Below, in pieces: positions 53,088 through 62,051 of a stretch of 64,000 nt of DNA. A program made the translations under genes and the position numbers. Each line of letters starts with the position of its first letter. The first letter of the stretch is position 1. The notes beneath the pieces were generated by a model. It had not been told where the DNA came from. It made no database searches and saw only the letters and a program-made list of their open reading frames with translations. The DNA is from Bog-756 sp963704615 (GTDB lineage: Bacteria; Actinomycetota; Acidimicrobiia; Acidimicrobiales; RAAP-2), in the NCBI GenBank assembly GCA_963704615.1, contig OY969923.1:3038001-3102000 (forward strand), given 5' to 3'.

Positions 53088-56000
53088 GTGTTCCAATCCG
53101 ACAGTCGCACCAGCCGAGCGTCCCAGGACGCATCCTCACCTGAGTCCGGTCACCGGTCAGCACCGGCCTCGGTGACCGGGTCCAACCGGCGCAAGCATCC
53201 GTTCGCGGTAGCAACCTGCGCAGTGGTCATCGTCTTGATGGCCGGAGTGTGCGCAACGGTGGCCACGACGAGCGACGTGGCCGGGGCGGCGACGACGCCG
53301 GTGGCCGCGACCTGGAGCGGGTCGGGACCGAACTGCACCGGGTACGTCACGGCGACCCCACCGGCGGGCACGGTGTCGGCGACCGTCACCATCAACGGGG
53401 CCGGGGGCGGGGGCGGAGCCACCAATTTCAGGTTCCGGAGGCACCGGCGGCTCCGGTGCCCAGATCACCGGAACCCTGGCGCTCACCCACAACACCGGGG
53501 CGGTGTCGGTCAAGCTCGGTTGTGGTGGTTCCGGCGGCACGACCGGCGGGGGCGGGGGCTCATCGATCGGCGGTGCCAGTGGAGGTGCCGGGTATGCGGC
53601 CGGTGCCTCGAGCGGAGGCGCCTCCGATGAGGACGTGTCGGTCGACGGTATTTCCTCCGGCGGGGGCGGGGGCGGCGCGTCGGGGTTGTGCCTGGGTACC
53701 ACCGGGTGCACGACAGCCGTGGCCGTGGCCGCCGGTGGCGGGGGCGGCGGCGCCCGCTGGGACTGCACCGGCTCGACCGGTCCCGGCGCCGGTGGCGCTG
53801 GCCAAAGCGGGGGCACCAGTGCCACCAGCCCCGGCGCCAGCGGAACCAACGGTGACGGCAGCGACGGCACCGGCGGGGGGGGCGGAGCCTCCAGCGCCGG
53901 CGGGGGTGGCGGGGGCGGCGACTCCGGAAACGGATCAAACGGCGCCGACAGCCCTTACAGCTCGAGCGGCGGTAGCGGCGGTGGCGGTGGCGGTGGCTTT
54001 CCGGTCGAAGCCGGAGCCAGCGGCGGCGGGGGCGGGGGCGGCTACACCGGCGGTGGCGGGGGCGGCGGCGATGAATGCACGACCGGCTCGGACGCCGGCG
54101 GAGGCGGCGGGGGCGGATCCTCGGCGGCCAACTCGAGCTATTCCTCGGGCATCTCCTACAACGGCAATGGTGGCGGGGGGGGCGGCTCCAGCACGAGCGG
54201 TGGTGCGGGCTCGATCAGCCTGACCTGGAATGTGGACAACCTGTCCGTCACCAACCCCGGCACCCAGACCCACGTGTCCGGCAGCGCCATCAGCACGCTG
54301 ACCATCGCGGCCCCCCACGACACCACCGGGGGCAACTCGGTCACCTTTGGTGCGACCGGGCTTCCGGCCGGCCTCTCGATCGCGTCGGGGACCGGAGCGA
54401 TCACCGGAACCCCGACCGCGGCCTGTGCGTGCTCGGTGACGGTGACCGCCACCGACTCCGAGGGATTGTCGGCCAACACCGCCTTCACCTGGAACATCAC
54501 CAACACCGTCACCATGGCCAATCCCGGTAACCAGTCGAACGTCTCGGGCACCGCCATCACCGCCCTGCAAACCAGCGCCACCGACACGCAATCCGGGGCC
54601 ACCTTGACCTACTCGGCCACCGGTCTGCCCGGTGGTTTGTCGATCTCGTCGAGCGGCAGGATTACCGGCACCCCGACTGCGGCCGGGTCCAACTCGGTCA
54701 CGGTGAAGGCCACCGACGGGTCCGGCTACTCAGGATCGGCCACCTTCACCTGGAACATCACCAACACGGTGTCGGTGACCAACCCCGGCAATCAGGCCAA
54801 CCCGTCGGGCACGGCCATCACGCCGCTGGCTATCCAGGCGTCCGACTCGCAATCCGGGGCCACCCTGACCTACTCGGCCACCGGTCTGCCCGCAGGTCTG
54901 TCGATTTCCTCGTCGTCCGGTTCGATCACCGGAACCCCGACCACGGCCTGTACCTGCTCGGCCACGGTGACCGCCACCGACGGGTCCGGTTACCACGCCG
55001 CCGCCACCTTCACCTGGAACGTCACCAACACGGTGACGGTGACCAGCCCCGGTGACCAGTCGAACGTGTCGGGCACGGCCATCACCGCTCTCCCGGTCAC
55101 CGCCACCGACACCTCGTCGACGGCCACCCTGTCGTATTCCGACAACGGCAGCCTGCCCCCGGGGCTTTCCATCAACTCGTCGACCGGCGTCATCAGCGGC
55201 ACCCCGACCACGGCCGGCTCCTACTCGGTGACCATCACGGTGACCGACAGTGCCGGCTATTCGGCGCAAGCGGCATTCACCTGGAAGGTGTCGAACACCC
55301 TGTCGGTGACCAGTCCAGGAAATCAGTCCGACGTCTCGGGCAATGACATCACGCCCCTCACCATCGCGGCATCGGACTCCTCGTCGACGGCCACCCTGTC
55401 GTATTCCGACAACGGCACCCTGCCCCCGGGGCTGTCCATCGATCCGAGCACCGGAACGGTGACCGGCGCCCCAACCATCGCCGGTACCTACCCGGTGACG
55501 ATCACGGTCGTGGACAGCGGCGGCTACTCGGCACACACCTCGTTCACCTGGACGATCACCAACACGGTGTCGGTGACCAACCCGGGCAACCAGGCCAACG
55601 AGTCGGGCACAGCCATCACGCCGCTGGCGATCCAGGCGTCGGACTCGTTGCCATCAGCCACCCTGTCGTATTCCGACAACGGCACCCTGCCCCCGGGGCT
55701 CTCGATTGACTCGTCGACCGGCGTCATCAGCGGCACCCCGACCACGGCCGGCTCCTACTCGGTGACCATCACGGTGACCGACAGTGCCAACTTCGCCGCC
55801 CAGGTCACCTTCAGCTGGACGATCACCAACACGGTGTCGGTGACCAACCCGGGCAACCAGGCCAACGTGTCGGGCACGGCCATCACCCCCCTGCCGGTCA
55901 GCGCCTCCGATTCGTCGAGCACGGCCACCCTGTCGTATTCCGACAACGGCACCCTGCCCCCGGGGCTCTCCATCAACTCGTCGACCGGCGTCATCAGCGG

Positions 56001-57138
56001 CACCCCGACCACGGCCGGCTCCTACTCGGTGACCATCACGGTGACCGACAGTGCCAACTTCGCCGCCCCGGTCACCTTCAGCTGGACGATCACCAACACG
56101 GTGTCGGTGACCAACCCGGGCAACCAGGCCAACGTGTCGGGCACGGCCATCACCCCCCTGCCGGTCAGCGCCTCCGATTCGTCGAGCACGGCCACCCTGT
56201 CGTATTCCGACAACGGCACCCTGCCCCCGGGGCTCTCCATCAACTCGTCGACCGGCGTCATCAGCGGCACCCCGACCACGGCCGGCTCCTACTCGGTGAC
56301 CATCACGGTGACCGACAGTGCCAACTTCGCCGCCCCGGTCACCTTCAGCTGGACGATCACCAACACGGTGTCGGTGACCAACCCGGGCAACCAGGACAGC
56401 GTTGTCGGCAATCGCATCAGCCCGCTCCAGGTGGTGGCCACGGACTCGTCGGTGACCGCCACCCTCTCCTATGGAGCCACCGGGCTCCCGAACGGGCTGG
56501 CCATCAGCCCTTCGACCGGAGCCATCACCGGTGTTCCTCTTCACTCGGGCATCTACTCCGTCACCGTGACGGCCACCGACGGTGACGGCTTCACGGCCAG
56601 CGCCAGCTTCACCTGGACGGTGATCGGACCCATCGTGACCTCGGTCAAGCCAACCAGCGGGCCCGGAGCGGGTGGGAAGAAAGTGGCGATCAGTGGGAGC
56701 AAATTGTCGGGGGCAACGTCGGTCATGTTCGGCTCGGTGGCCGCCACCAGCTTCACGGTGAACAAGACGGGCACAAAGATCACAGCCATCGCGCCAGCCG
56801 AGTCGGCCGGGACGGTCGACATCGTCGTCACCACGCCGGCCGGTCCCAGCATCGTCACCAACGCCGATCGATACACATTCGAGGGTCCCAAGATCACCAG
56901 GGTGAGCCCCGCCAGCGGATCGGTGACCGGCGGTGCCAAGGTCGTCATCGCCGGTACGGGCTTCACCGGTACCAGCTCGGTGATGTTCGGATCGTTGGCC
57001 GCCGAGTCCTTTACGGTCAACCCCAAGGGAACCACGATCACTGCCTACACACCAGCTGAGCCGGTGGCCACGGTCAACGTCACCGTGACGACGCCGGGGG
57101 GTGTGGCCACCGCGGTCGGCGCCTATACCTTCGACTGA
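53088..57138 (+). CDS. Second giant secreted repeat protein (frameshifted near the N-terminus)
   Basis: A paralogue of the preceding giant, about 1350 aa if one frameshift is repaired. GTG 53088 follows GGAGG and gives a basic N-terminus, then a signal segment (HPFAVATCAVVIVLMAGVCA) and the shared head module (GYVTATPPAGTVSATVTING). After GATNF the frame must shift near 53428 (AATTTCAGG, one base too many) to continue as SGSGGTGGSG…HNTGAVSVKLGCGG. The second part is open from 53503 to 57138. It holds a Gly-rich region to about 54230, nine He_PIG units and two IPT/TIG domains. Units 7 and 8 are identical in DNA. An ATG at 53055 (MGWF, like the paralogue's MGWL) is an alternative start without a ribosome site. 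The frameshift may be error, decay or a phase switch. Confidence 0.78.
55834..56367 (+). repeat. Exact tandem duplication of a 267-bp repeat unit
   Basis: 55834–56100 and 56101–56367 read identically, base for base, each encoding one He_PIG unit (SVTNPGNQANVSGTAITPLP onward). The preceding unit differs slightly (E for V, Q for P). This indicates a very recent duplication inside the second giant gene; the true copy number could differ from the assembly. Confidence 0.85.
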
Positions 57139-57505
57139 CCGTCCGAGTGACCCAGGTGCAGCTTCCCGTGTGATCGGGCCGCGGGAGGAAGTCGATATCG
57201 ATCCGGATCACGCCCACCGGAGCTTCATGTCGCGGCTGCGCCGGACAAAGGTGCACCGCCTGACCCCGACGGCCCAGCGGTGTGATGGACGCCGGCGCCA
57301 TCGAAGGCAGACCTCCAGCCGCCAGCGTCTCCTCATGACCCGCCGTAGTCACCGGCAGAACTCTTCCCTGCGGGGTGGGCCGGGTGGGGTCAGTTGGCCC
57401 CGACGGCCACCCGTCCGGTGATCAGGCTTCCATTTTGGCATCCAGTGTTATAACTTAGGATTGACCAGCCTCCCCGGCGAACGCCGGCCAACCACCGGAG
57501 GTCCC
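57139..57505 (+). other. mftA upstream region
   Basis: 367 bp between the second giant gene and mftA. The first 280 bp shows no gene. The last part contains the 29-bp element shared with mftR (57421–57449), a −10-like TATAAC at 57449–57454, and GGAGG 6 nt before the mftA start. CTTCCA at 57427–57432 (16-bp spacer) is a possible −35. A repressor on the element would cover the promoter. Confidence 0.6.
57421..57449 (+). promoter_or_regulatory. Putative MftR operator, copy 2 (at mftA)
   Basis: A 29-bp element matching 41685–41713 at 25 of 29 bases, in the same absolute orientation. The conserved blocks are ATCAG, TCCATTTTG, CATCCAG and GTT. It lies between the putative −35 and −10 of the mftA promoter, 57 bp before the start codon, where a TetR repressor would act. 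Confidence 0.78.
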
Positions 57506-57679
57506 ATGACCGTCAGCACCGAGCAAACCGCCACCGCCAGCGCCACCGCCAACCCGAACCACACCACCACCGTCGCCGATCCTGACCCGACCCCGGCCAC
57601 ACCCGATCCCTCCACCCTGGTGGTGGAGGACCTGCTGGTCGAAGACGTGTCCATCGACGGCATGTGCGGCGTCTACTAG
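57506..57679 (+). CDS. mftA: Mycofactocin precursor peptide MftA
   Basis: A 57-aa ribosomally made precursor of the redox cofactor mycofactocin. The leader is Thr/Pro/Asp-rich (HTTTVADPDPTPATPDPSTL), followed by the conserved LVVEDLLVEDVSIDGMCGVY. The terminal Val-Tyr is what MftC decarboxylates and crosslinks, and IDGMCGVY is diagnostic. ATG 57506 has GGAGG at ideal spacing; longer in-frame readings have none. The stop is 23 bp before mftB. Likely repressed by the MftR-like protein through the element upstream. Confidence 0.95.
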   Translation: MTVSTEQTATASATANPNHTTTVADPDPTPATPDPSTLVVEDLLVEDVSIDGMCGVY

Positions 57680-57702
57680 GAACACCGAAACGACATCCGC
57701 CC

Positions 57703-58008
57703 ATGCCACCCGACATATCCGGATCCCTGGTCTCGTCCTTCGACGGGGAGCGCCCCTGGACCCTCCATCCCCAGGTTTCTCTCCGCCCCGAGTCGTTCGG
57801 TGCCCTGGCCTATCACTTCGGGAATCGCCGGCTCTCGTTCCTCAAGAGCCCGACTCTGGTGGCTGTCGTCGAGTCACTGGCCGAACAGCCGACCGGCCAT
57901 GATGCCTGCCGGGCGGCCGGCGTCTCCCCCGCCGAGCTGGCGACCTACGACCGGGCCCTGGCCGCGCTGGCCGAGTCAGGGATGATCTGTCCACGGGAGG
58001 CGTCGTGA
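57703..58008 (+). CDS. mftB: Mycofactocin chaperone MftB
   Basis: A 101-aa protein of the RiPP recognition element (PqqD-like) family that binds the MftA leader and presents it to MftC. Recognisable: WTLHPQVSLRPESFGALAYHF, RRLSFLKSPTLVAVVESL, then a C-terminal helix. ATG 57703 is chosen by family length; the ribosome site is weak, so translation may be coupled to mftA. It overlaps mftC by 4 bp (GTGA). Confidence 0.93.
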   Translation: MPPDISGSLVSSFDGERPWTLHPQVSLRPESFGALAYHFGNRRLSFLKSPTLVAVVESLAEQPTGHDACRAAGVSPAELATYDRALAALAESGMICPREAS

Positions 58009-59228
58009 CATCGGCCACGTCCCCTCTGGCCGGCCACCAGCCGGCCGGGCGGCTCGTCGATCGTTTCGAGCATGGTCTCGACGCACCCATCTGCCTCACC
58101 TGGGAACTGACCTATGCGTGCAACCTGGCCTGCGTCCACTGCCTGTCCAGCTCCGGTCGCCGTGACCCCCACGAGCTGACCACCGAGGAGTGCAAGGCGG
58201 TGATCGACGAGCTCGAGGCCATGCAGGTCTTCTACGTCAACATCGGCGGTGGCGAACCCACGGTGCGGACCGACTTCTGGGAGCTGGTCGACTACGCCAC
58301 CACCCATCACGTCGGCGTCAAGTTCTCGACCAACGGTTCGCGGATCACCACCGCGGTGGCGGAGCGCCTGGCGACAAGCGACTACGTGGACGTCCAGATC
58401 TCCCTCGACGGTGCGACCGCCCCGATCAATGACGCCGTCCGCGGCGTCGGCTCCTATGCCACTGCGCTGACCGCCATGAACCGGCTGACCGAGGCTGGCT
58501 TCTCGGGCTTCAAGGTGTCGGTCGTGGTCACCCGACACAATGCTGGGCAGCTCGATGCCTTCAAGGCCCTGGCCGACCGGCACGGGGCCCAGCTCCGGCT
58601 CACTCGGCTCCGGCCCTCGGGGCGGGGCGCGGACGTGTGGGAGGAGCTCCATCCCACCGCCATCCAGCAGCGGGCCCTCTACGACTGGCTGGTGAACCAG
58701 GGCGAGGACGTCCTCACCGGCGACTCCTTCTTCCATCTGGCTGCCTACGGAGACACGCTGCCCGGGCTCAACCTGTGCGGGGCCGGACGTGTGGTCTGCC
58801 TCATCGATCCGGTGGGCGATGTCTATGCCTGCCCGTTCGCCATCCACGACGAATTCCTGGCCGGCAACGTGCGCTCGCCTGGTGGGTTCAGCCAGGTGTG
58901 GCGCAACTCCGACCTGTTCACCGAGCTCCGTCGACCGCAGAGTGCAGGCGCCTGCAGCTCGTGCGGGCACTACGACTCCTGTCGTGGCGGGTGCATGGCG
59001 GCCAAGTTCTTCACCGGCCTCCCTCTGGCGGGGCCCGATCCCGAATGTGTCCTGGGTCACGGTGAGCGCGCCCTGGCCGCCCGGGTGGACACCGAACGCC
59101 CGACACCCTCATCCGACCACTCCCGTCATTCCCGTCGGGAGCCGGTCATCCTTCTCCCCCGACGGCCCGACCGGGCCTGCGACCAGAGTCCACTGGGTCC
59201 ATTCGTCGCCGGCCCGGCTTCCCGCTGA
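58005..59228 (+). CDS. mftC: Mycofactocin radical SAM maturase MftC
   Basis: A 407-aa radical SAM/SPASM enzyme that oxidatively decarboxylates the MftA C-terminal Tyr and then forms the Val–Tyr crosslink. The [4Fe-4S] CX3CX2C motif is in LTYACNLACVHCLSS (C39, C43, C46); NIGGGEPTVR is the SAM-binding GGE motif. The C-terminal SPASM cysteines include LNLCGAGRVVCLI, YACPF, CSSCGHYDSCRGGC and PDPECVLG. GTG 58005 overlaps mftB. The extreme C-terminus (about the last 45 residues) is Pro/Arg/Ser-rich and looks disordered. Confidence 0.95.
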   Translation: MTSATSPLAGHQPAGRLVDRFEHGLDAPICLTWELTYACNLACVHCLSSSGRRDPHELTTEECKAVIDELEAMQVFYVNIGGGEPTVRTDFWELVDYATTHHVGVKFSTNGSRITTAVAERLATSDYVDVQISLDGATAPINDAVRGVGSYATALTAMNRLTEAGFSGFKVSVVVTRHNAGQLDAFKALADRHGAQLRLTRLRPSGRGADVWEELHPTAIQQRALYDWLVNQGEDVLTGDSFFHLAAYGDTLPGLNLCGAGRVVCLIDPVGDVYACPFAIHDEFLAGNVRSPGGFSQVWRNSDLFTELRRPQSAGACSSCGHYDSCRGGCMAAKFFTGLPLAGPDPECVLGHGERALAARVDTERPTPSSDHSRHSRREPVILLPRRPDRACDQSPLGPFVAGPASR

Positions 59229-59231
59229 GCC

Positions 59232-61208
59232 GTGTCCCTCCTGGTCGACCCGGTGGAGCTGGCCGGTCGGACCGCGCCGGCGCGGGTCGTGTTCGGCCCC
59301 CACGAGACCAACCTCGGCCGGGGGCGCGAGATCAGCGAGCGGCACGTCGCCTACTACCGGAGCCGGGCCGAGGGAGGGGCGGGCGTCGTGGTCACCGAAA
59401 CCGCCTCGGTGCACCCCTCGGATTGGCCCTACGAGCGGGCCCCTCGGGCTGACCAATGCGGACCGGGCTGGGCCGAGGTCGCCGAGGCGTGCCACCGGTT
59501 CGGCACGGTGGTGCTGGCCGGCCTGGGGCATGCGGGGGGACAGGGTTCGAGCGCCTACTCGCAGTCGGTGATGTGGGCGCCCTCCCGGGTGGCCGACGTG
59601 GTGAGCCGCGAGATGCCCGTCGAGATGGAACAGCCGGACATCGTGGCTCTGGAAGCCGGGTTCGCCCATGCCGCCCGAGTGGCCGTCGCCGCCGGACTCG
59701 ACGGCGTGGAGATCGACGCCGGCGCCATCTCGTTGCTCCGTCAGTTCCACTCCGGACTCACCAACATGCGCTCCGACACCTACGGATCGGACCGTCTCCG
59801 GCTGACCTCCGACGTGCTCAGGGCGGTGCGGGAAGCGGTCGGCCCCGGCGTCGTGATATCGCTCCGATTGTCCTGCGATGAGCTGGCACCGTGGGCCGGT
59901 GTGACCCCGGAGCAGGCGGTCGGGCAGGTGGAGGCCCTGGCTGGTCTGGTGGACATGATGGTGGTGGTCTCGGGTGGCCCGTTCTCCGTGTCGGCCTACC
60001 GACCCGACGCCCACACCCCGGCCGGGTTCAACATCGACCTGTGCCGTCAGATGCGCGAGGCCGCCGGTGGCCGGGCCGCGATGGTCCTGCAGGGAAGTGT
60101 GGTGGATCCGGCCGTCGCCCAATCCGCTCTCGACGAGGGCGTGGCCGATCTGGTCGAGATGACCAGGGCCCAGATCGCCGAGCCCCGGCTGGTGGCCCTG
60201 CTCCGCTCCGGACAGGCGGCGCGGATCCGACCGTGCATCCTGTGCAATCAGGCGTGCCACGTGCGCGACAACCGCAACCCGGTCGTGAGCTGCGTGGGCG
60301 AGCCCCGAAGCGGTCACGAGACGGTCGAGCCCCCGGCTGAGGGGACCGATGACCATCGTCGCCGGGTTCTGGTCGTGGGGGCCGGGGTGGCCGGGCTCGA
60401 GTGCGCACGGGTCCTGGCCCAACGAGGCCACCGGGTGCGGGTGCTGGAACGGTCCGGCTCCGCGGGAGGCACGGTGGCGGCCGCGGCCGTCGGTCCCGGC
60501 CGCGAGCGCCTGGCCGCTCTGGCCCAGTGGCTCATCGACGAGTGCACCACCTTGGGTGCGGTGGTCGAGACCGGGGTGGAGGCGACCCCGGCCACCCTGG
60601 AGGCGGCCGAGGCCGAGGGGACCGAGGTGGTGCTGGCCACCGGGTCACGGCCCCGACCCCGCCCCGTACCGGTGGACGAGACCTGCGCCGTGGTCGACCC
60701 GGTGATCCTCCTGGCTCGGGGCCTCGATACGCTCGCTGACGGACCGGTGGTGGTGCACGACCCGGTCGGGGGGCCCATCGGCGTGGGGGTGGCGGAATGG
60801 TTGGCCGGCTTCGGGCTCGACGTGGCCCTGGTCACCCCCGATCAGATCGCCGGGACGCTGCTGTCCCTGACCGGGGACCTGGCCGACGCCAACACCCGCC
60901 TGCAACGGGCCGGGGTCCGTCGTGAGCTTCGCGCCCTGCTGCGGAGCGTGAGCGACGGTCGGGCCATTCTCGAGGACGTCTGGTCCGGTGAGCGACGCAC
61001 CATCGGGTGCGCCTCCCTGGTCGACTGCGGTCACCGTCTGCCCGAGGAGTCCCTCTATCGGACCCGGCCCCACACCCGGCGGGCGGGTGACTGTGTCGCA
61101 CCTCGCGGCATCCTCGAGGCCGTGCTCGAAGGCCGGCGGGTTGCCCTGGACATCGCCGATGGCACCCGCCACGGGCCGGTCCCCATCGGAGTGGGGGCAG
61201 GGCAGTGA
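59232..61208 (+). CDS. FadH/OYE-family flavin oxidoreductase, mycofactocin-associated
   Basis: A 658-aa enzyme of the 2,4-dienoyl-CoA reductase/trimethylamine dehydrogenase type. An FMN-binding OYE barrel (to about 325) is followed by a [4Fe-4S] site with cysteines in CILCNQACHVRDNRNPVVSC (about 335–354). A FAD/NAD half begins at VLVVGAGVAGLECARVLAQR (about 378) and ends APRGILEAVLEGRRVALDIA. Such proteins recur in MFT loci and are catalogued as MFT-system OYE oxidoreductases. GTG 59232 lies 3 bp after the mftC stop, and the gene overlaps the next SDR by 4 bp. It may reoxidise or use mycofactocin; the substrate is unknown. Confidence 0.87.
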   Translation: MSLLVDPVELAGRTAPARVVFGPHETNLGRGREISERHVAYYRSRAEGGAGVVVTETASVHPSDWPYERAPRADQCGPGWAEVAEACHRFGTVVLAGLGHAGGQGSSAYSQSVMWAPSRVADVVSREMPVEMEQPDIVALEAGFAHAARVAVAAGLDGVEIDAGAISLLRQFHSGLTNMRSDTYGSDRLRLTSDVLRAVREAVGPGVVISLRLSCDELAPWAGVTPEQAVGQVEALAGLVDMMVVVSGGPFSVSAYRPDAHTPAGFNIDLCRQMREAAGGRAAMVLQGSVVDPAVAQSALDEGVADLVEMTRAQIAEPRLVALLRSGQAARIRPCILCNQACHVRDNRNPVVSCVGEPRSGHETVEPPAEGTDDHRRRVLVVGAGVAGLECARVLAQRGHRVRVLERSGSAGGTVAAAAVGPGRERLAALAQWLIDECTTLGAVVETGVEATPATLEAAEAEGTEVVLATGSRPRPRPVPVDETCAVVDPVILLARGLDTLADGPVVVHDPVGGPIGVGVAEWLAGFGLDVALVTPDQIAGTLLSLTGDLADANTRLQRAGVRRELRALLRSVSDGRAILEDVWSGERRTIGCASLVDCGHRLPEESLYRTRPHTRRAGDCVAPRGILEAVLEGRRVALDIADGTRHGPVPIGVGAGQ

Positions 61209-62035
61209 GCGAGACCCGAGAGCGACGGCCGGGTCGGGTGTCGGGCAAGGTGGCGCTGATCACCGGGGTGGCTCGCGGCCAAGGTCGGAGCCACGCGGTG
61301 CGCCTGGCCGGCGAGGGCGCCGACATCATCGGGATCGACCTGGGCACCGACATCAAGTCCATTCCCTATCCCCTGGCCACACCCGGCGATCTGGAGGAGA
61401 CCGTCGGGTTGGTGGCCGAGGCCGGAGGCCAGATGGTGGCCGCCCAGGTGGACGTCCGGGATCCCGACGCTCTGACCGGCGCGGTGAGCGACGGCGTCGC
61501 CCAACTCGGACGGCTCGACATCGCCGTGGCCAATGCCGGCGTGTGCACCGTTCAGCGGTGGGACGAGGTCACAGCGGATGTCTGGGACGCGGTGATCGGC
61601 GTCAACCTGACCGGGACCTGGAACACCTGCGCCGCCTCACTGCCTCACCTGATCGACGGCGGAGGGGGCTCACTCATCCTGATCAGCTCGGTGGCCGGGC
61701 TCAAGGGTCAGCCCTTTCTGGCCCCGTATGTGGCCTCGAAGCACGGGATGGTCGGGATCATGCGGACCCTGGCCAATGAGCTGGCGGCCAAGCGTGTCCG
61801 GGTCAACACCATCCACCCCACCGGGGTGGACACGCCCATGTTGGTGGGCATGAGCGGCCTGACCGAGCGCATCGCATCGAGCCCCGACACCGGGTCGGTG
61901 TTCCTCAACTCGTTGCCGGTGGACGTGGTCGCCCCCGCCGACGTCAGTGACGCCGTGCTCTACCTCTCGTCCGCCGAATCCCGGTTCGTGACCGGGCTCA
62001 CCCTGACCGTCGACGCCGGTTCGTCGGCTCGCTGA
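61205..62035 (+). CDS. Mycofactocin-coupled SDR family oxidoreductase
   Basis: A 276-aa SDR of the MFT-dependent type. The extended N-terminal signature GKVALITGVARGQGRSHAV, EGADIIGIDLGT, YPLATPGDLEETVGLV and VDVRDPDALTG is the pattern seen in SDRs with tightly bound NAD that pass electrons to mycofactocin. Catalytic Ser in LISSVAG and PYVASKHG (Tyr and Lys about 175 and 179). It is flanked by two OYE/FadH reductases in the same operon. Substrate, probably an alcohol or ketone, unknown. Confidence 0.92.
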   Translation: MSETRERRPGRVSGKVALITGVARGQGRSHAVRLAGEGADIIGIDLGTDIKSIPYPLATPGDLEETVGLVAEAGGQMVAAQVDVRDPDALTGAVSDGVAQLGRLDIAVANAGVCTVQRWDEVTADVWDAVIGVNLTGTWNTCAASLPHLIDGGGGSLILISSVAGLKGQPFLAPYVASKHGMVGIMRTLANELAAKRVRVNTIHPTGVDTPMLVGMSGLTERIASSPDTGSVFLNSLPVDVVAPADVSDAVLYLSSAESRFVTGLTLTVDAGSSAR

Positions 62036-62051
62036 GGACCGAGATGGCCCG

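Noticed and set aside
57139..57420. A short gene between the second giant and mftA
   Set aside because: Open frames here have no ribosome site and an Arg/Pro/His-rich composition typical of off-frame reading.
41685..57449. The 29-bp direct repeats as attachment sites of an integrated element
   Set aside because: No integrase, transposase or phage gene lies between them, and both copies sit exactly at mft promoters, so an operator role explains them better. An ancient insertion duplication is not excluded.
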